A stretch of 64,000 nt of DNA, taken from NCBI GenBank assembly GCA_036003705.1, contig DASYSE010000105.1, positions 1-64,000 of the forward strand, written 5' to 3'. Positions 1 to 8,586 of the stretch are shown here, in pieces. Made by a program: the position numbers and the translations under genes. Source of the DNA: CALGFH01 sp036003705 (lineage in GTDB: Bacteria > Actinomycetota > CALGFH01). The notes below the pieces were generated by a model that worked only from the letters and a program-made list of their open reading frames with translations, searched no databases and had not been told where the DNA came from. Each line of letters begins with the position of its first letter. Position 1 is the stretch's first letter.

Positions 1-418
1 TCGCCCTGCCGATCACCCTCCACATCCTCGGCCCCGACACCGTGCCCGAGCTGGTGGTGCACAAGCCGTGGTTCACCTGGCGCTGCCAGGTGACGCGGCC
101 CGACGGCCAGCCGCTCGGCGAGATCACCAAGCAGATCCGCCTGGGCAAGGCGCGCTTCACCCTGCTCGACCCGCGCGGCGCCCAGCTCGGCGAGGTCCGG
201 GCCCACAACTGGCGGGCCAAGGACTTCAGCGTCTTCGACGGCGCCGCCAGGCCATCGCCCGCGTGACCAAGAAGTGGGCCGGCCTGCGCGAGCTGTTCAC
301 CGACGCCGACACCTACGTCGTCGAGGTGAGCCCGACCGCCGTGGACCCGCTGCGCAGCCTGGCCGTCGCCACCTGCCTGGTGATCGACGTCGTGATGAAG
401 CAGAAGGATACGCAGTAG
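1..418 (+). pseudogene. Phospholipid scramblase-related (LURP-one-like) protein, 3' part, frameshifted
   Basis: The 5' end lies outside the window. The frame open from base 3 reads a beta-rich sequence with RFTLLDPRGAQLGEV and NWRAKDFSVFDG, then stops at 264. The continuation QAIARVTKKWAGLRELFTDA followed by DPLRSLAVATCLVIDVVMK lies one frame over and ends at 418. Joined, the two halves match the usual C-terminal half of bacterial scramblase-related proteins as I recall them: an NWRAWDF-like strand, a TKxWxGL strand and a hydrophobic C-terminal helix. One missing G or C near 243-248 would restore the frame, so this may be a sequencing error rather than a real lesion. Its function in bacteria is poorly defined. 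Confidence 0.6.
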
Positions 419-467
419 GCCGTCCCCGACGAAGTCCCGGCAGGGCCGCTCATCCGCAGGCCCGATC

Positions 468-522
468 CCATGTGGGGGGCGCTCCGGCTCCCCGCCGCCA
501 CGCAAGAGCGCCGGTGCCATGG
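468..522 (+). repeat. Dispersed ~55-bp repeat, copy A
   Basis: It starts CCATGTGG, has a G-rich then C-rich core that can fold on itself, and ends AGAGCGCC-x-GTGCCATGG. Two relatives lie at 2895-2947 (same strand) and 3262-3317 (opposite strand). This copy sits just downstream of the metE stop. Confidence 0.6.
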
Positions 523-533
523 CCGGCTGGTCG

Positions 534-2822
534 CTACGTCAAGGCCTCCCGCACCGCCCTGGCCGCCGCCACCATGTTGCGCAGGGAGGCCAGCACCTCC
601 GGGTAGTCGCGGGTCTTGAGGCCACAGTCGGGATTGACCCACAGCCGGGTCGGTCCGACGGCCTCCAGCGCCTCCTGCAGCAGCTCGGTCATCTCGTCCG
701 GCGGCGGCACCCGGGGGGAGTGGATGTCGTAGACGCCGAGGCCGATCTCGCGGCCGTAGCCGGCCTGTTCCAGGTCGCGGACCAGCTCCATGCGTGAGCG
801 GGCGGCCTCGATCGAGGTCACGTCGGCGTCCAGCCCGTCGATGGCGGGCAGGATCTCACCGAACTCCGAGTAGCACATGTGGGTGTGGACCTGGATCTCG
901 TCGCGGACCCCGGCGGTTGCCAGCCGGAACGCCTCTACCGCCCAGGCCAGGTAGGCGTCGCGGCGGTCGCGGCGCAGTGGCAGGCCCTCGCGCAGGGCCG
1001 GCTCGTCGACCTGGATGACGCCGATCCCGGCCGCCTCCAGGTCGGCCAGCTCGTCCCGTATGGCCAGGGCGAGCTGGTGGGCGGTCGTCTCCCGGGGCTG
1101 GTCGTCGCGTTCGAACGACCACTTCAGCATGGTCACCGGCCCGGTGAGCATGCCCTTGACCGGCCGTTCGGTCAGCGACTGGGCATAGGTCAGCCACTCC
1201 ACGGTCATCGGGGCCGGCCGCGACACGTCGCCGTAGATGATCGGCGGGCGGACGTAGCGGGTGCCGTAGGACTGGACCCAGCCGAGCTCGGTGACGGCCA
1301 CCCCGGCGAGCTGCTCGCCGAAGTACTGCACCATGTCGTTGCGCTCGGGCTCCCCGTGGACCAGCACGTCCAGCTCCAGCTCATCCTGGATCCGGATGAC
1401 CCGCGCGATCTCCTCGCGCATGCGCGCCTGGTAGCCGGCCTCGTCCAGCTCGCCCCGGCGGCGGGCCGCCCGGGCCCTGCGGACCTCGCCGGTCTGGGGG
1501 AACGAGCCGATGGTGGTCGTCGGCAGCGGCGGCAGCCCGAGCCGGGCCCGCTGGGCCTTCTCGCGGACGTCGTAGGGGCTGGCCCGGTGCAGGTCGGGCT
1601 CGCCGATCGCGTCCAGCCGCCGGCGCACGACCGGGTCGCGGGTCCTGCCCGACCCCCGGCGCGCCTCCAGCGTCCGGCGGTTGGCCTCCAGCTCCTCGGC
1701 GATCGCCTCGGTGCCCTCGGCCAGCCCACGGGTCAGGGTGACCACCTCGGCGACCTTCTGGCGGGCGAACGCCAGCCACGAACGCACCTCCGGGTCGAGC
1801 CCCGCCTCGGCCTCGCGGTCGATCGGGACGTGCTGCAGGGAGCAGGAGGATGAGACGACCACCTCGCCGGCCAGGCCGAGCAGGGTGGCCAGCATCGACA
1901 GCGACCGCTCCAGGTCGTTCACCCAGACGTTGCGGCCGTCCACCACCCCGGCGACCAGCGTCCGGTCGCCGAGGCCACCGGCCGACGCCAGCAATTCGAG
2001 ATTTCGCGCCCCGTCGCGGGTGAGGTCGAGGCCAACCCCTTCGACCGGGGCGCCGGCCAGCACACCGAGGGCGTCGCCGAGATGGTCGAAGTAGCTGGCG
2101 ACCAGCAGCTTGGGTCGGGCCCGGCTCCGACCGAGGCGGTCGTAGGCGCGGCCGAGGGCGTCCAGCTCGGCCGGGGAGCGGTCCTGGACGAAGGCCGGCT
2201 CGTCCAGCTGCACCCACTCGGCTCCGGCCGCCTCCAGCTCGTCGAGCAGCTCGGCGTAGACCTCGAGCAGCGGCTCGAGCAGGCGCAGGCGATCGAACCC
2301 CTCCTGGCCGTCGGCGGCCTTGCCGAGCAGCAGGAAGGTGACCGGGCCGAGCAGCACCGGGCGGGTCGAGATGCCCAGCTCGCGGGCCTCGGCCAGCTCG
2401 GCCAGGGGCTTGGGGGCCGCCGGCAGGCGGAACTCGACCTCCGGCCCCAGCTCGGGCACCAGGTAGTGGTAGTTGGTGTCGAACCACTTGGTCATCTCCA
2501 TGGCGGTGGCGTCGCTCCGCCCCCTGGCCATGGCGAAGTAGGTGTCGAGGTCGACGTCGTGGCCGGTCGCGCCGTAGCGCGCCGGCACGGCCCCCACCAG
2601 GACGCAGGTATCGAGCACCTGGTCGTAGAGCGAGAAGTGGTTGGACGGGATCTGGCCGAGCCCGGCGTCGCGCAGGAACGTCCAGGTCTGGCGGCGCAGC
2701 TCCCTGGCCGTCGCCTCCAGCTCCTCGGCCGGGACCCGGCCCGCCCAGTAGCCCTCTGTGGTCGCCTTCAGCTCCCGGCGGTCGCCGATCCGCGGGAACC
2801 CGTGAATGGTCGAACTTGTCAT
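534..2822 (-). CDS. metE: Cobalamin-independent methionine synthase MetE
   Basis: Transfers the methyl group of 5-methyltetrahydropteroyl-triglutamate to homocysteine, the last step of methionine synthesis, in the cytoplasm. At 762 aa it has the normal two-barrel MetE length. The N-terminus starts MTSSTIHGFPRIGDRRELK, and the C-terminal barrel opens with LPTTTIGSFPQT. The zinc ligands are all present: His648 and Cys650 in VHTHMC, Glu672, and Cys733 in NPDCGLKTR. The ATG at 2822 was chosen because GAGGGAGGGC lies just upstream and homology begins there; a longer open frame reaching 3224 runs through the riboswitch and is not coding. A cobalamin riboswitch and promoter precede it, so expression should fall when B12 is plentiful and a B12-dependent synthase elsewhere can take over. 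Confidence 0.97.
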   Translation of the reverse strand: MTSSTIHGFPRIGDRRELKATTEGYWAGRVPAEELEATARELRRQTWTFLRDAGLGQIPSNHFSLYDQVLDTCVLVGAVPARYGATGHDVDLDTYFAMARGRSDATAMEMTKWFDTNYHYLVPELGPEVEFRLPAAPKPLAELAEARELGISTRPVLLGPVTFLLLGKAADGQEGFDRLRLLEPLLEVYAELLDELEAAGAEWVQLDEPAFVQDRSPAELDALGRAYDRLGRSRARPKLLVASYFDHLGDALGVLAGAPVEGVGLDLTRDGARNLELLASAGGLGDRTLVAGVVDGRNVWVNDLERSLSMLATLLGLAGEVVVSSSCSLQHVPIDREAEAGLDPEVRSWLAFARQKVAEVVTLTRGLAEGTEAIAEELEANRRTLEARRGSGRTRDPVVRRRLDAIGEPDLHRASPYDVREKAQRARLGLPPLPTTTIGSFPQTGEVRRARAARRRGELDEAGYQARMREEIARVIRIQDELELDVLVHGEPERNDMVQYFGEQLAGVAVTELGWVQSYGTRYVRPPIIYGDVSRPAPMTVEWLTYAQSLTERPVKGMLTGPVTMLKWSFERDDQPRETTAHQLALAIRDELADLEAAGIGVIQVDEPALREGLPLRRDRRDAYLAWAVEAFRLATAGVRDEIQVHTHMCYSEFGEILPAIDGLDADVTSIEAARSRMELVRDLEQAGYGREIGLGVYDIHSPRVPPPDEMTELLQEALEAVGPTRLWVNPDCGLKTRDYPEVLASLRNMVAAARAVREALT

Positions 2823-2894
2823 GAGCCCTCCCTCGGGGCGTCGGACACGGCCTCGTGTCGGCTCACCGGCGGCTCGACCGCCGACCCCTTGGGT

Positions 2895-2947
2895 CCATGT
2901 GGCGGGAGCTCGCTCCCCCCACCGCCCCAAGAGCGCCTGTGCCATGG
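2895..2947 (+). repeat. Dispersed ~55-bp repeat, copy B
   Basis: Same architecture as the copy at 468-522: CCATGT...GTGCCATGG ends around a perfect GGGAGC-TC-GCTCCC hairpin. It lies inside the metE leader, between the riboswitch and the ribosome binding site, so it will be transcribed with metE. Confidence 0.65.
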
Positions 2948-3042
2948 TCGAGCCGATGCGTGATCCGCTACGCGGGCGCTGGCAGGTCTTCGGGCTCGTG
3001 GGCGGGCGGTGCGGTCGGTGACCGCGCCGGGTTCCTAGCGGC

Positions 3043-3172
3043 CGTCGCTTCCCAAGACTGTCTGGCTCAGTGCTGGACCGAGGAGCGGTGACGCACCTCG
3101 GTGACGGCTGTCGTTCCCACTCACCGCTGCGGGGCAGCTCCGGAATTGCACCGGATTCCCTCTTTGGCGACG
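3043..3172 (-). ncRNA. Cobalamin (B12) riboswitch in the metE leader
   Basis: Read on the minus strand, the segment has the class hallmarks in order: GAGGGAATCCGGTGCAATTC, then CCGGAGCTGCCCCGCAGC followed by GGTGAGTGGGAACGACAGCC, then CACTGAGCCAGACAGTC as the B12-box region, then TTGGGAAGCGACG. The outer helix P1 forms from CGTCGC (3167-3172) and GCGACG (3043-3048), which are perfectly complementary. About 220 nt of leader with several GC hairpins separates it from the metE start. No poly-U terminator is visible, so control may be translational or Rho-dependent. Confidence 0.92.
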
Positions 3173-3223
3173 CTCGACCCATGTTTCCCGTGAAACGAAG
3201 GCCGGGCGAACCAGCGCCCGGCA

Positions 3224-3252
3224 AGGATCGTCCCGCCCGCCTCGGGTGTCAA
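3224..3252 (-). promoter_or_regulatory. Probable sigma-A type promoter of the metE leader
   Basis: On the minus strand, TTGACA (3247-3252) is followed 17 bp later by GATCCT (3224-3229). The predicted start falls near 3217, roughly 45 nt before the riboswitch P1. The -35 is a full consensus match; the -10 is weak. Confidence 0.55.
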
Positions 3253-3261
3253 CCAGCCAGG

Positions 3262-3317
3262 CCATGGCACGGGCGCTCTCGAGGGCCGGGGGGATGGGGG
3301 AGCCTGCTCCCCCATGG
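3262..3317 (-). repeat. Dispersed ~55-bp repeat, copy C (inverted)
   Basis: Its reverse complement reads CCATGGGGGAGCAGGCTCCC, then a C-rich run, then AGAGCGCCCGTGCCATGG. This is the consensus of the copies at 468 and 2895 in the opposite orientation. It lies just upstream of the metE promoter. Confidence 0.6.
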
Positions 3318-3364
3318 ATGGCGGACTGCCGTTCGTCGGCCGCCGGCCACTCCATCAGGCACGC

Positions 3365-3476
3365 CTAGTGTCCCGAATCGTTGATTCGTTGATGTTCCCT
3401 GGACGGGCTCCTGGTCCCCTGACCAGGAGGTTCACCTCAACGATCATAGAAGCGAATCACTGGCTCGGAACACTAG
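3365..3476. mobile_element. Miniature inverted-repeat element (MITE-like), 112 bp
   Basis: The ends are 24-bp imperfect inverted repeats: CTAGTGTCCCGAATCG... at 3365-3388 and the reverse complement of CTAGTGTTCCGAGCCA... at 3453-3476, with 18 of 24 positions matching by eye. Both ends begin CTAG. The interior holds a perfect 9-bp hairpin, CTCCTGGTC/GACCAGGAG (3408-3429), and no coding capacity. The right end contains the TAG stop of nucS. A transposase acting in trans would be needed; none is in the window. Confidence 0.6.
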
Positions 3477-4126
3477 AAGAGCGTCGGGGTGTTCGGTTCC
3501 ATGCCGCGGAGGGCGTCGTAGTCCAAGGGGACACAGTCGATGCCGCGGGCGGTGGCGAGGGTCCTCGCCTGCTGGGTGAAGGCCTGGGCGGCGAGCACGC
3601 CCCGGACGGCGCCGAGGGCGGGTCGCAGGCGCTCCAGGTAGCGGCCGAGCTGCTCCAGCCCGTCGATCTCGCCCCGGCGCTTGATCTCCACCGCCACGTA
3701 GCCGCCCTGGTCGTCGCGGCAGAGCAGGTCGACCGGGCCGATGTCGGTCGGATACTCCCGCCGGACCAGCGACCAGCCGTCACCCAGGACCGTGCACCGG
3801 TCGGCCAGCAGCTCCTGCAGGTGGCGCTCGACCCCGTCCTTGACCAGGCCGGGGTCGATGCCCAGGTCATGGGAGGAGTCGTGCAGGATCTCCTCGATGT
3901 GGATGGTCATGGACTCGCCGGTCCGGTTGGTGATCCGCCACACGGTCGGTTCCTGGGCCAGCGTGCACGGTGCCGACATCCAGTTCAGCGGCTTGTAGGC
4001 CCCTCCGTCGGAGTGCACCAGCACCGAACCGTCCGCCTTGACCAGCAGCAGGCGGGTCGCGACGGGAAGGTGGGCGCTCAGCCGACCCGTGTAGTCCACG
4101 CTGCAACGGGCGATCACCAGGCGCAT
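3473..4126 (-). CDS. nucS: NucS (EndoMS) mismatch-specific endonuclease
   Basis: NucS cuts both strands at G-T, G-G and T-T mismatches and replaces MutS/MutL repair in most Actinomycetota and many archaea. The 217-aa product starts [20 protein letters not shown], the typical N-terminal DNA-binding part. Its C-terminal RecB-like nuclease core has Asp133 (GPVDLLCRD) and Glu147/Lys149 (VAVEIKRRG). The C-terminus TPTLF resembles the short beta-clamp-binding tail described for this family. A TACGAT box (4134-4139) sits 7 nt before the ATG, suggesting a leaderless message. The stop codon coincides with the end of the inverted-repeat element, but the protein looks complete. It is divergent from the P450 gene. 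Confidence 0.93.
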   Translation of the reverse strand: MRLVIARCSVDYTGRLSAHLPVATRLLLVKADGSVLVHSDGGAYKPLNWMSAPCTLAQEPTVWRITNRTGESMTIHIEEILHDSSHDLGIDPGLVKDGVERHLQELLADRCTVLGDGWSLVRREYPTDIGPVDLLCRDDQGGYVAVEIKRRGEIDGLEQLGRYLERLRPALGAVRGVLAAQAFTQQARTLATARGIDCVPLDYDALRGMEPNTPTLF

Positions 4127-4268
4127 GCCAGGAATCGTATCCTGCCCGGCCCACGGCGGACCTGGGCGGTTCCCGGATCCGGAGGGAAGTGGTAAACAGG
4201 TCGTACCTCCAGCTGGAGCTGTCGATCGGGCGGGGACGAGCAGGACGGAGGGCGAGCTGGTCGCAACG

Positions 4269-5612
4269 GTGGACGGCCGCGTGCCCCCAGGGCCTCGAGG
4301 AAATCTGTTCCTCGGCAGCATCCCCGAGATTCGCCGGGACAACGTCCACGCGTTCCTTGCCGCCTGGCGCCGCCACGGCGACACGGTGCGCTTCCGCGGC
4401 CCGATGACCTTGTACCTCCTCGCCCACCCGGACGCGGTGAAGCAGGTGCTCCAGGACAACGCCGCCAACTACCCGCGGCCGCCGTTCGTCCGCAACCGTC
4501 TGCAGGCGATCGTCGGCGGTGGGCTGGTCGGGGCCGAGGGCGCGAGCTGGGTCCGCTCCCGGCGCATGGCCCAGCCCGCGTTCCGGCGCCACCACCTGGA
4601 GGCCTACGGAGGCTTGTTCGCCGAGGCCACCACCGGGGTGCTTGACTCCTGGGCCGGCAACGCCGAGACCGGCCTGCCCCTGGACGTCGAGTCGGAGATG
4701 GTCAGGATCAGCCTGGCCAACCTGGCCGCGTCGCTGTTCCGGACCGACTGGCGGCGCGACATCGACCGGGTCGGCCCCGCGGTCGGGGACATCCTCGCCT
4801 TCGCCAACTCGCGGCTGACCTCGGTGGTCGACACCTCCAGGCTGCCGCTGCCGTCCAGCCGCCGCTTCGACCGCCGCCTGGAGCTGCTGGACTCGATCCT
4901 GTACCCGCTGATCGCGGAGCGCCGGCGCTCGCCGGGTGGCGAGGACCTGGTCAGCATGCTGGTCGACGTCACCGACCAGGAGACCGGCGCCCGCCTGAGC
5001 GACAAGCAGGTCCGCGACGAGACGATCAGCTTCTTCATCGCCGGCCACGCCACCATCGCGTCGGCGCTCACCTGGACCTGGTATCTGCTGTCGACCCACC
5101 CGGAGGGCTGGCGCCGGCTTCGGGCCGAGGTCGACGAGGTCCTCGCCGGCCGGCCCCCGGGCGTCTCCGACCTGCCCCGGCTGCGCTACACGACCATGGT
5201 GGTGCAGGAGGCCATGCGCCTGTACCCGCCGATCTACCTGGTGCTGCGGCGGGCCCTGGCCGACGACGAGGTCGGCGGCTATCGCATCCCAGCCGGGGCC
5301 AACGTCGCCCTCTGCCCGTACGTGACCCACCGCCACCCTGGGTTCTGGGACAACCCGGAGGGCTTCGAGCCGGAGCGGTTCGCGCTCGACCCGTCCAGCC
5401 GGCGCCACCGCATGGCCTTCTTCCCGTTCTCCGGCGGTCCCCGCCGCTGCATCGGCGAAGGCTTCGCCCTGCTCCAGCTTCCCCTGGTGGTGGCCATGGT
5501 CACTCAGCGCTACCGCCTGACCCTGGTCCCCGCCCGCCCCGCCGAGGTCGAGGCCGCCGTCACCCTCCGCCCCCGCGCCCCCATGCTGATGCAGGTCGAC
5601 CGGATCGCCTGA
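4269..5612 (+). CDS. Cytochrome P450
   Basis: Haem monooxygenase of about 447 aa, the normal length for a soluble bacterial P450. Landmarks are the I-helix segment [15 protein letters not shown] (near residue 258), the K-helix ExxR as EAMRLYPP (near 314) and the haem loop [16 protein letters not shown] with the thiolate Cys near 394. The I-helix has Ala where AGxET/AGxDT P450s carry the acidic residue of the proton-relay pair. The start is uncertain: GTG at 4269 begins the recognisable proline-rich [11 protein letters not shown], while a purine-rich GGACGGAGGG at 4242-4251 sits better for an in-frame CTG at 4257. No redox partner is adjacent, and the substrate cannot be inferred. Confidence 0.9.
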   Translation: MDGRVPPGPRGNLFLGSIPEIRRDNVHAFLAAWRRHGDTVRFRGPMTLYLLAHPDAVKQVLQDNAANYPRPPFVRNRLQAIVGGGLVGAEGASWVRSRRMAQPAFRRHHLEAYGGLFAEATTGVLDSWAGNAETGLPLDVESEMVRISLANLAASLFRTDWRRDIDRVGPAVGDILAFANSRLTSVVDTSRLPLPSSRRFDRRLELLDSILYPLIAERRRSPGGEDLVSMLVDVTDQETGARLSDKQVRDETISFFIAGHATIASALTWTWYLLSTHPEGWRRLRAEVDEVLAGRPPGVSDLPRLRYTTMVVQEAMRLYPPIYLVLRRALADDEVGGYRIPAGANVALCPYVTHRHPGFWDNPEGFEPERFALDPSSRRHRMAFFPFSGGPRRCIGEGFALLQLPLVVAMVTQRYRLTLVPARPAEVEAAVTLRPRAPMLMQVDRIA

Positions 5613-5734
5613 GGTCGCGGCTCAACGGCCGAGCTGGCACGGAGCTCGACGAACCCGGCGGCGCCGACGTCGCCGTCGAAGGCAGGGACGTCGCGGATGC
5701 GCAGCGCCGTGGCGCCGGCGAAGCCGGTCGCGTC

Positions 5735-6889
5735 CTATGCCGGGTTCCAGAGGGCTTCGCCGGTACCAGGATCGAAGAAGGAAAGCTCGCCGACGTCGAC
5801 GGCCAGCTCGACCCGGTCACCCCGGCGGACCGGGTGACCGCGGGGGAAGCGGGCGATCAGCTCCGCCTGGCCGCCGGGCTCCTTCTCGACCCCGGGGGTG
5901 TCGGCCACGGTGACCGCCGTGGTGGCGAGCGGGCAGCTGACCAGCAGCTGGGCGCCGAGGCGCTCGATCCGGGCCGCGGTCGAGAACAGCACGGGCGTGC
6001 CCGGGACGGTGCTGGCGTCGGTCACGTGCTCTGGCCGGATGCCAACGGTGACCGGGCCGACCCGGCCCCGCAGCAGTCCGGAGGGGGTGCCGTGCAAGGG
6101 CAGGCGCTGGCCGCCGAGGACCACCCAGGTGCGGCCGGCGTCCGCCTCGAGAGATCCGGCGAGCAGGGACATGGCCGGCTCGCCCATGAAGCTGGCCACG
6201 AAGACGTTGGCGGGCCGGCGGTAGAGCTCCCTCGGCTCGGCCACCTGCTCGATCCGACCCGCCCGCATCACCGCGACCCGGTTGCCGATGGCCATGGCCT
6301 GGGACTGGTCGTGGGTGACGTAGATGGCGGTGACGCCGAGGCCCTGCTGCAACTGGGAGAGCTCGGTGCGCAGCCGGATACGCTCGCCGGCGTCCAGGTG
6401 GGTGAGCGGCTCGTCGAGCAGGAACACGGACGGCACCCGCACGGTGGCCCGGCCGAGGGCGACCCGTTGCCGCTGCCCGGCCGAGAGCGTCCGCGGCTTC
6501 CGGTCCAGGAACCGCCCCAGCCGCAGCACCCGGGACTCGGCACCGACACGCTGCTCGATCTCGTCCTCGGGCAGCTTGCGGACGTCCAGCCCGAACCGGA
6601 GGTTCTGGGCGGCGGTGAGGTGCGGGTACAGCGCGCCGGCCTCGAACACCATGGCCAGGTCGCGCTCGCCTGGCGGGACCTTGTTGACCACCCGGCCACC
6701 GATGCTGATCGTGCCCCCGCTCAGCGGCTCCAGGCCGGCGATCAGCCGCAGGGCGGTGCTCTTCCCGCAGCCGCTCGGGCCGACGATCACCATCAGCTCG
6801 CGGTGACGCACATGCAGGGTCAGGTGCGAGACGGCCGATGTGCCGTCTGGGTACACCCGGGAGATATCGTCGAGCAGGACGTCGGCCAT
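5735..6889 (-). CDS. Sugar-type ABC transporter ATPase (UgpC/MsmK/SugC-like), orphan
   Basis: The 384-aa protein has the nucleotide-binding domain and C-terminal OB-fold (TOBE) region typical of carbohydrate importer ATPases. Walker A is GPSGCGKST (37-45), the signature is LSAGQRQRVALGRA (from 135), Walker B is VFLLDE (155-160) and the H-loop is YVTHDQ. The Q-loop reads VFEAGALYPH where the family normally has VFQNYALYPH, so the Gln that contacts magnesium is Glu83. No permease or binding protein is nearby. Such orphans often energise several importers elsewhere, but the Q-loop change makes normal activity uncertain. Confidence 0.88.
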   Translation of the reverse strand: MADVLLDDISRVYPDGTSAVSHLTLHVRHRELMVIVGPSGCGKSTALRLIAGLEPLSGGTISIGGRVVNKVPPGERDLAMVFEAGALYPHLTAAQNLRFGLDVRKLPEDEIEQRVGAESRVLRLGRFLDRKPRTLSAGQRQRVALGRATVRVPSVFLLDEPLTHLDAGERIRLRTELSQLQQGLGVTAIYVTHDQSQAMAIGNRVAVMRAGRIEQVAEPRELYRRPANVFVASFMGEPAMSLLAGSLEADAGRTWVVLGGQRLPLHGTPSGLLRGRVGPVTVGIRPEHVTDASTVPGTPVLFSTAARIERLGAQLLVSCPLATTAVTVADTPGVEKEPGGQAELIARFPRGHPVRRGDRVELAVDVGELSFFDPGTGEALWNPA

Positions 6890-6974
6890 GCTGCCGCAAC
6901 CACCACCAAACCCGTTCCGAGGCCATGGTAGTCCACCGGTGGGGCCCGGACGACCGGTGCCTGGACCCCGGGGG

Positions 6975-8360
6975 CTACCAGCCGAGCGGGCCGGCCGATC
7001 CCTGGCCGATGGGTACGGTCGCGCCGGTCCCGGTCTCCCAGGCCAGCAGCTCCTCCCAGGTTTCGCGGCGGCGGGCCACCGTGGCCACCCCGCCCTCGAC
7101 CACGATCTCGGCCGGACGCGGCTGGCCGTTGTAGTTGCTGGCCATGGTCATGCCATAGGCGCCGGCGTCCAGGAAGGCGACCAGGTCGCCGGGGACCAGG
7201 TCGGGCAGGTCGGCCGAGGTCGCGAGCACGTCGGTGGACTCGCAGATCGGGCCGACGACCTCGGTAGGGCCGGCCAGTGGAGCCGCCCGGAGCGGCCGGA
7301 CCCGGTGGACCGCCTGGTAGAGGGCCGGCCGGAGCAGGTGGTGCATGCCGGTGTCGACCACCAGCATGCGCCCGGCGGTGCGGTGCTTGCGGTACAGGAC
7401 CCGGGTGACCAGGGCGCCGGCCCTTGCCACCAGGACCCGTCCCGGCTCCACCCCGAGCCGCACGTTCTTGCCGGCCAGCAGCGGCTTCAGCGCGGCCGCG
7501 AACGACTCGGGACCGGGCGCCGAGCCGCCGGCGTAGTCGACCGGCAACCCGCCGCCGACGTCCAGCCAGTCGAGCTCCAGCCCGGCCGCCCTGCCGGTCT
7601 CGAGCACGTCCAGGCCGACCCGGGCGCCGGCGACCACACCGTCGGGGTCGGGGAGCTGGGAGCCGACGTGGACGTGGACCCCGACCGGGCGCAGTCCGGG
7701 CAGGTCGGCGCGGGCGGCTCTGGCCAGCAGCTCGTGGGCCACCGCCACCGGCACGCCGAACTTGGCCTCGTCGTGGCCGGTCTGGATGTTGGCGTGGGTG
7801 TCGACCTCGACGTCAGGGTTGATCCGGACGGCGAACCGGGCCGGCCGCTCCAGCCGGGTCGCCACCGCCTGGAGGGCATCCAGCTCGTCGGCCGACTCCA
7901 CGTGGACGGTGACCCCGTGCCGGACGGCGAGGGCCAGCTCCTCCTCGGTCTTGCCGACGCTGGCGAACACCACGGCCTCCGGGTCGCCGCCGGCCCGCAG
8001 CACCCGGAGCAGCTCCCCACCGCTGACCACGTCGAAGCCGGACCCGAGTCCGGCCAGGGAGGTGAGCAGGGCCAGATTGGCGTTGGCCTTGACCGCGTAC
8101 AGCACGCGACCGCCGAGCGGCTCGAACGCGGCCGCCACCCGCCGATGGGCGGCGGCGACGGCGTCCAGGTCGTAGACGTAGGTGGGCGTACCGGTGGCGG
8201 CGACCACCTCGTCCAGCGGCAGTCCGCTCACGCACAGGCGGCCGTCGAGATAGCGGAAGGAGTCCGGCGGCCAGGGGCCGCGGCGGGCCGGGGTGCCGGA
8301 CCGAGCGGAAGCGGCGCCGCTCGGGGTCGGGTGCCGAACGGCCGGCGGTGACTTGGTCAT
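6975..8360 (-). CDS. lysA: Diaminopimelate decarboxylase LysA
   Basis: PLP enzyme converting meso-diaminopimelate to L-lysine, the last step of lysine synthesis. At 461 aa it has the fold type III landmarks: the PLP lysine in [19 protein letters not shown], the phosphate-binding GVEPGR, and the active-site cysteine in ICESTDVL contributed across the dimer. About 45 N-terminal residues precede the conserved start. ATG 8360 follows GAGGGCTTCGCC. It is transcribed divergently from the arginine cluster, and a TGCATA-containing site at 8465-8479 lies about 105 bp upstream, so ArgR-type control of lysA is possible. Confidence 0.95.
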   Translation of the reverse strand: MTKSPPAVRHPTPSGAASARSGTPARRGPWPPDSFRYLDGRLCVSGLPLDEVVAATGTPTYVYDLDAVAAAHRRVAAAFEPLGGRVLYAVKANANLALLTSLAGLGSGFDVVSGGELLRVLRAGGDPEAVVFASVGKTEEELALAVRHGVTVHVESADELDALQAVATRLERPARFAVRINPDVEVDTHANIQTGHDEAKFGVPVAVAHELLARAARADLPGLRPVGVHVHVGSQLPDPDGVVAGARVGLDVLETGRAAGLELDWLDVGGGLPVDYAGGSAPGPESFAAALKPLLAGKNVRLGVEPGRVLVARAGALVTRVLYRKHRTAGRMLVVDTGMHHLLRPALYQAVHRVRPLRAAPLAGPTEVVGPICESTDVLATSADLPDLVPGDLVAFLDAGAYGMTMASNYNGQPRPAEIVVEGGVATVARRRETWEELLAWETGTGATVPIGQGSAGPLGW

Positions 8361-8464
8361 GGCGAAGCCCTCATGGCGGGTGGAGAAAATTCCGTGGAGA
8401 CGGTCGTGATCCGGCCGCGGTCGGCCGCAGACCGCGTCTCCGACGCATCTGTCCGGGTCGAGCC

Positions 8465-8479
8465 TTGCATATCCATGCG
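8465..8479. promoter_or_regulatory. Possible third ARG-box-like site
   Basis: TTGCATATCCATGCG is a near palindrome (GCAT-ATCC-ATGC) that shares TGCATA with the two boxes beside argC. It lies on the lysA side of the 224-bp divergent region. Confidence 0.35.
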
Positions 8480-8548
8480 ACCCCTGCAAGCTGGCAGCAG
8501 CCGTCGCCGCGGCATCATCGCAGCACAGATGCGAGGTTCTGCGAGGTG

Positions 8549-8586
8549 TTGCATATTCTCACCTGATCATGCATAACTATTCTGAT
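8549..8586. promoter_or_regulatory. Probable ArgR operator: two ARG-box-like sites
   Basis: TTGCATATTCTCACCTGA (8549-8566) and ATGCATAACTATTCTGAT (8569-8586) are two 18-bp sites separated by 2 bp. That is the spacing at which hexameric ArgR binds paired ARG boxes on one helix face. Each contains TGCATA, and the second has a GCATA-AC-TATTC half palindrome. TATTCT at 8555-8560 could be the -10, placing the start near 8567. The second box covers the argC initiation codon at 8585, so bound ArgR would block initiation directly. Confidence 0.6.

Noticed and set aside
2823..3224. 402-bp N-terminal extension of the metE frame
   Set aside because: It runs through the riboswitch leader and a repeat; MetE homology and the Shine-Dalgarno begin at 2822.
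3035..3355. 106-codon minus-strand frame upstream of metE
   Set aside because: It overlaps the riboswitch core and has no protein-like pattern.
5613..5734. Coding-like minus-strand stretch (GFAGATALRIRDVPAFDGDV)
   Set aside because: No start or stop that gives a gene, and no family recognised; may be a remnant.
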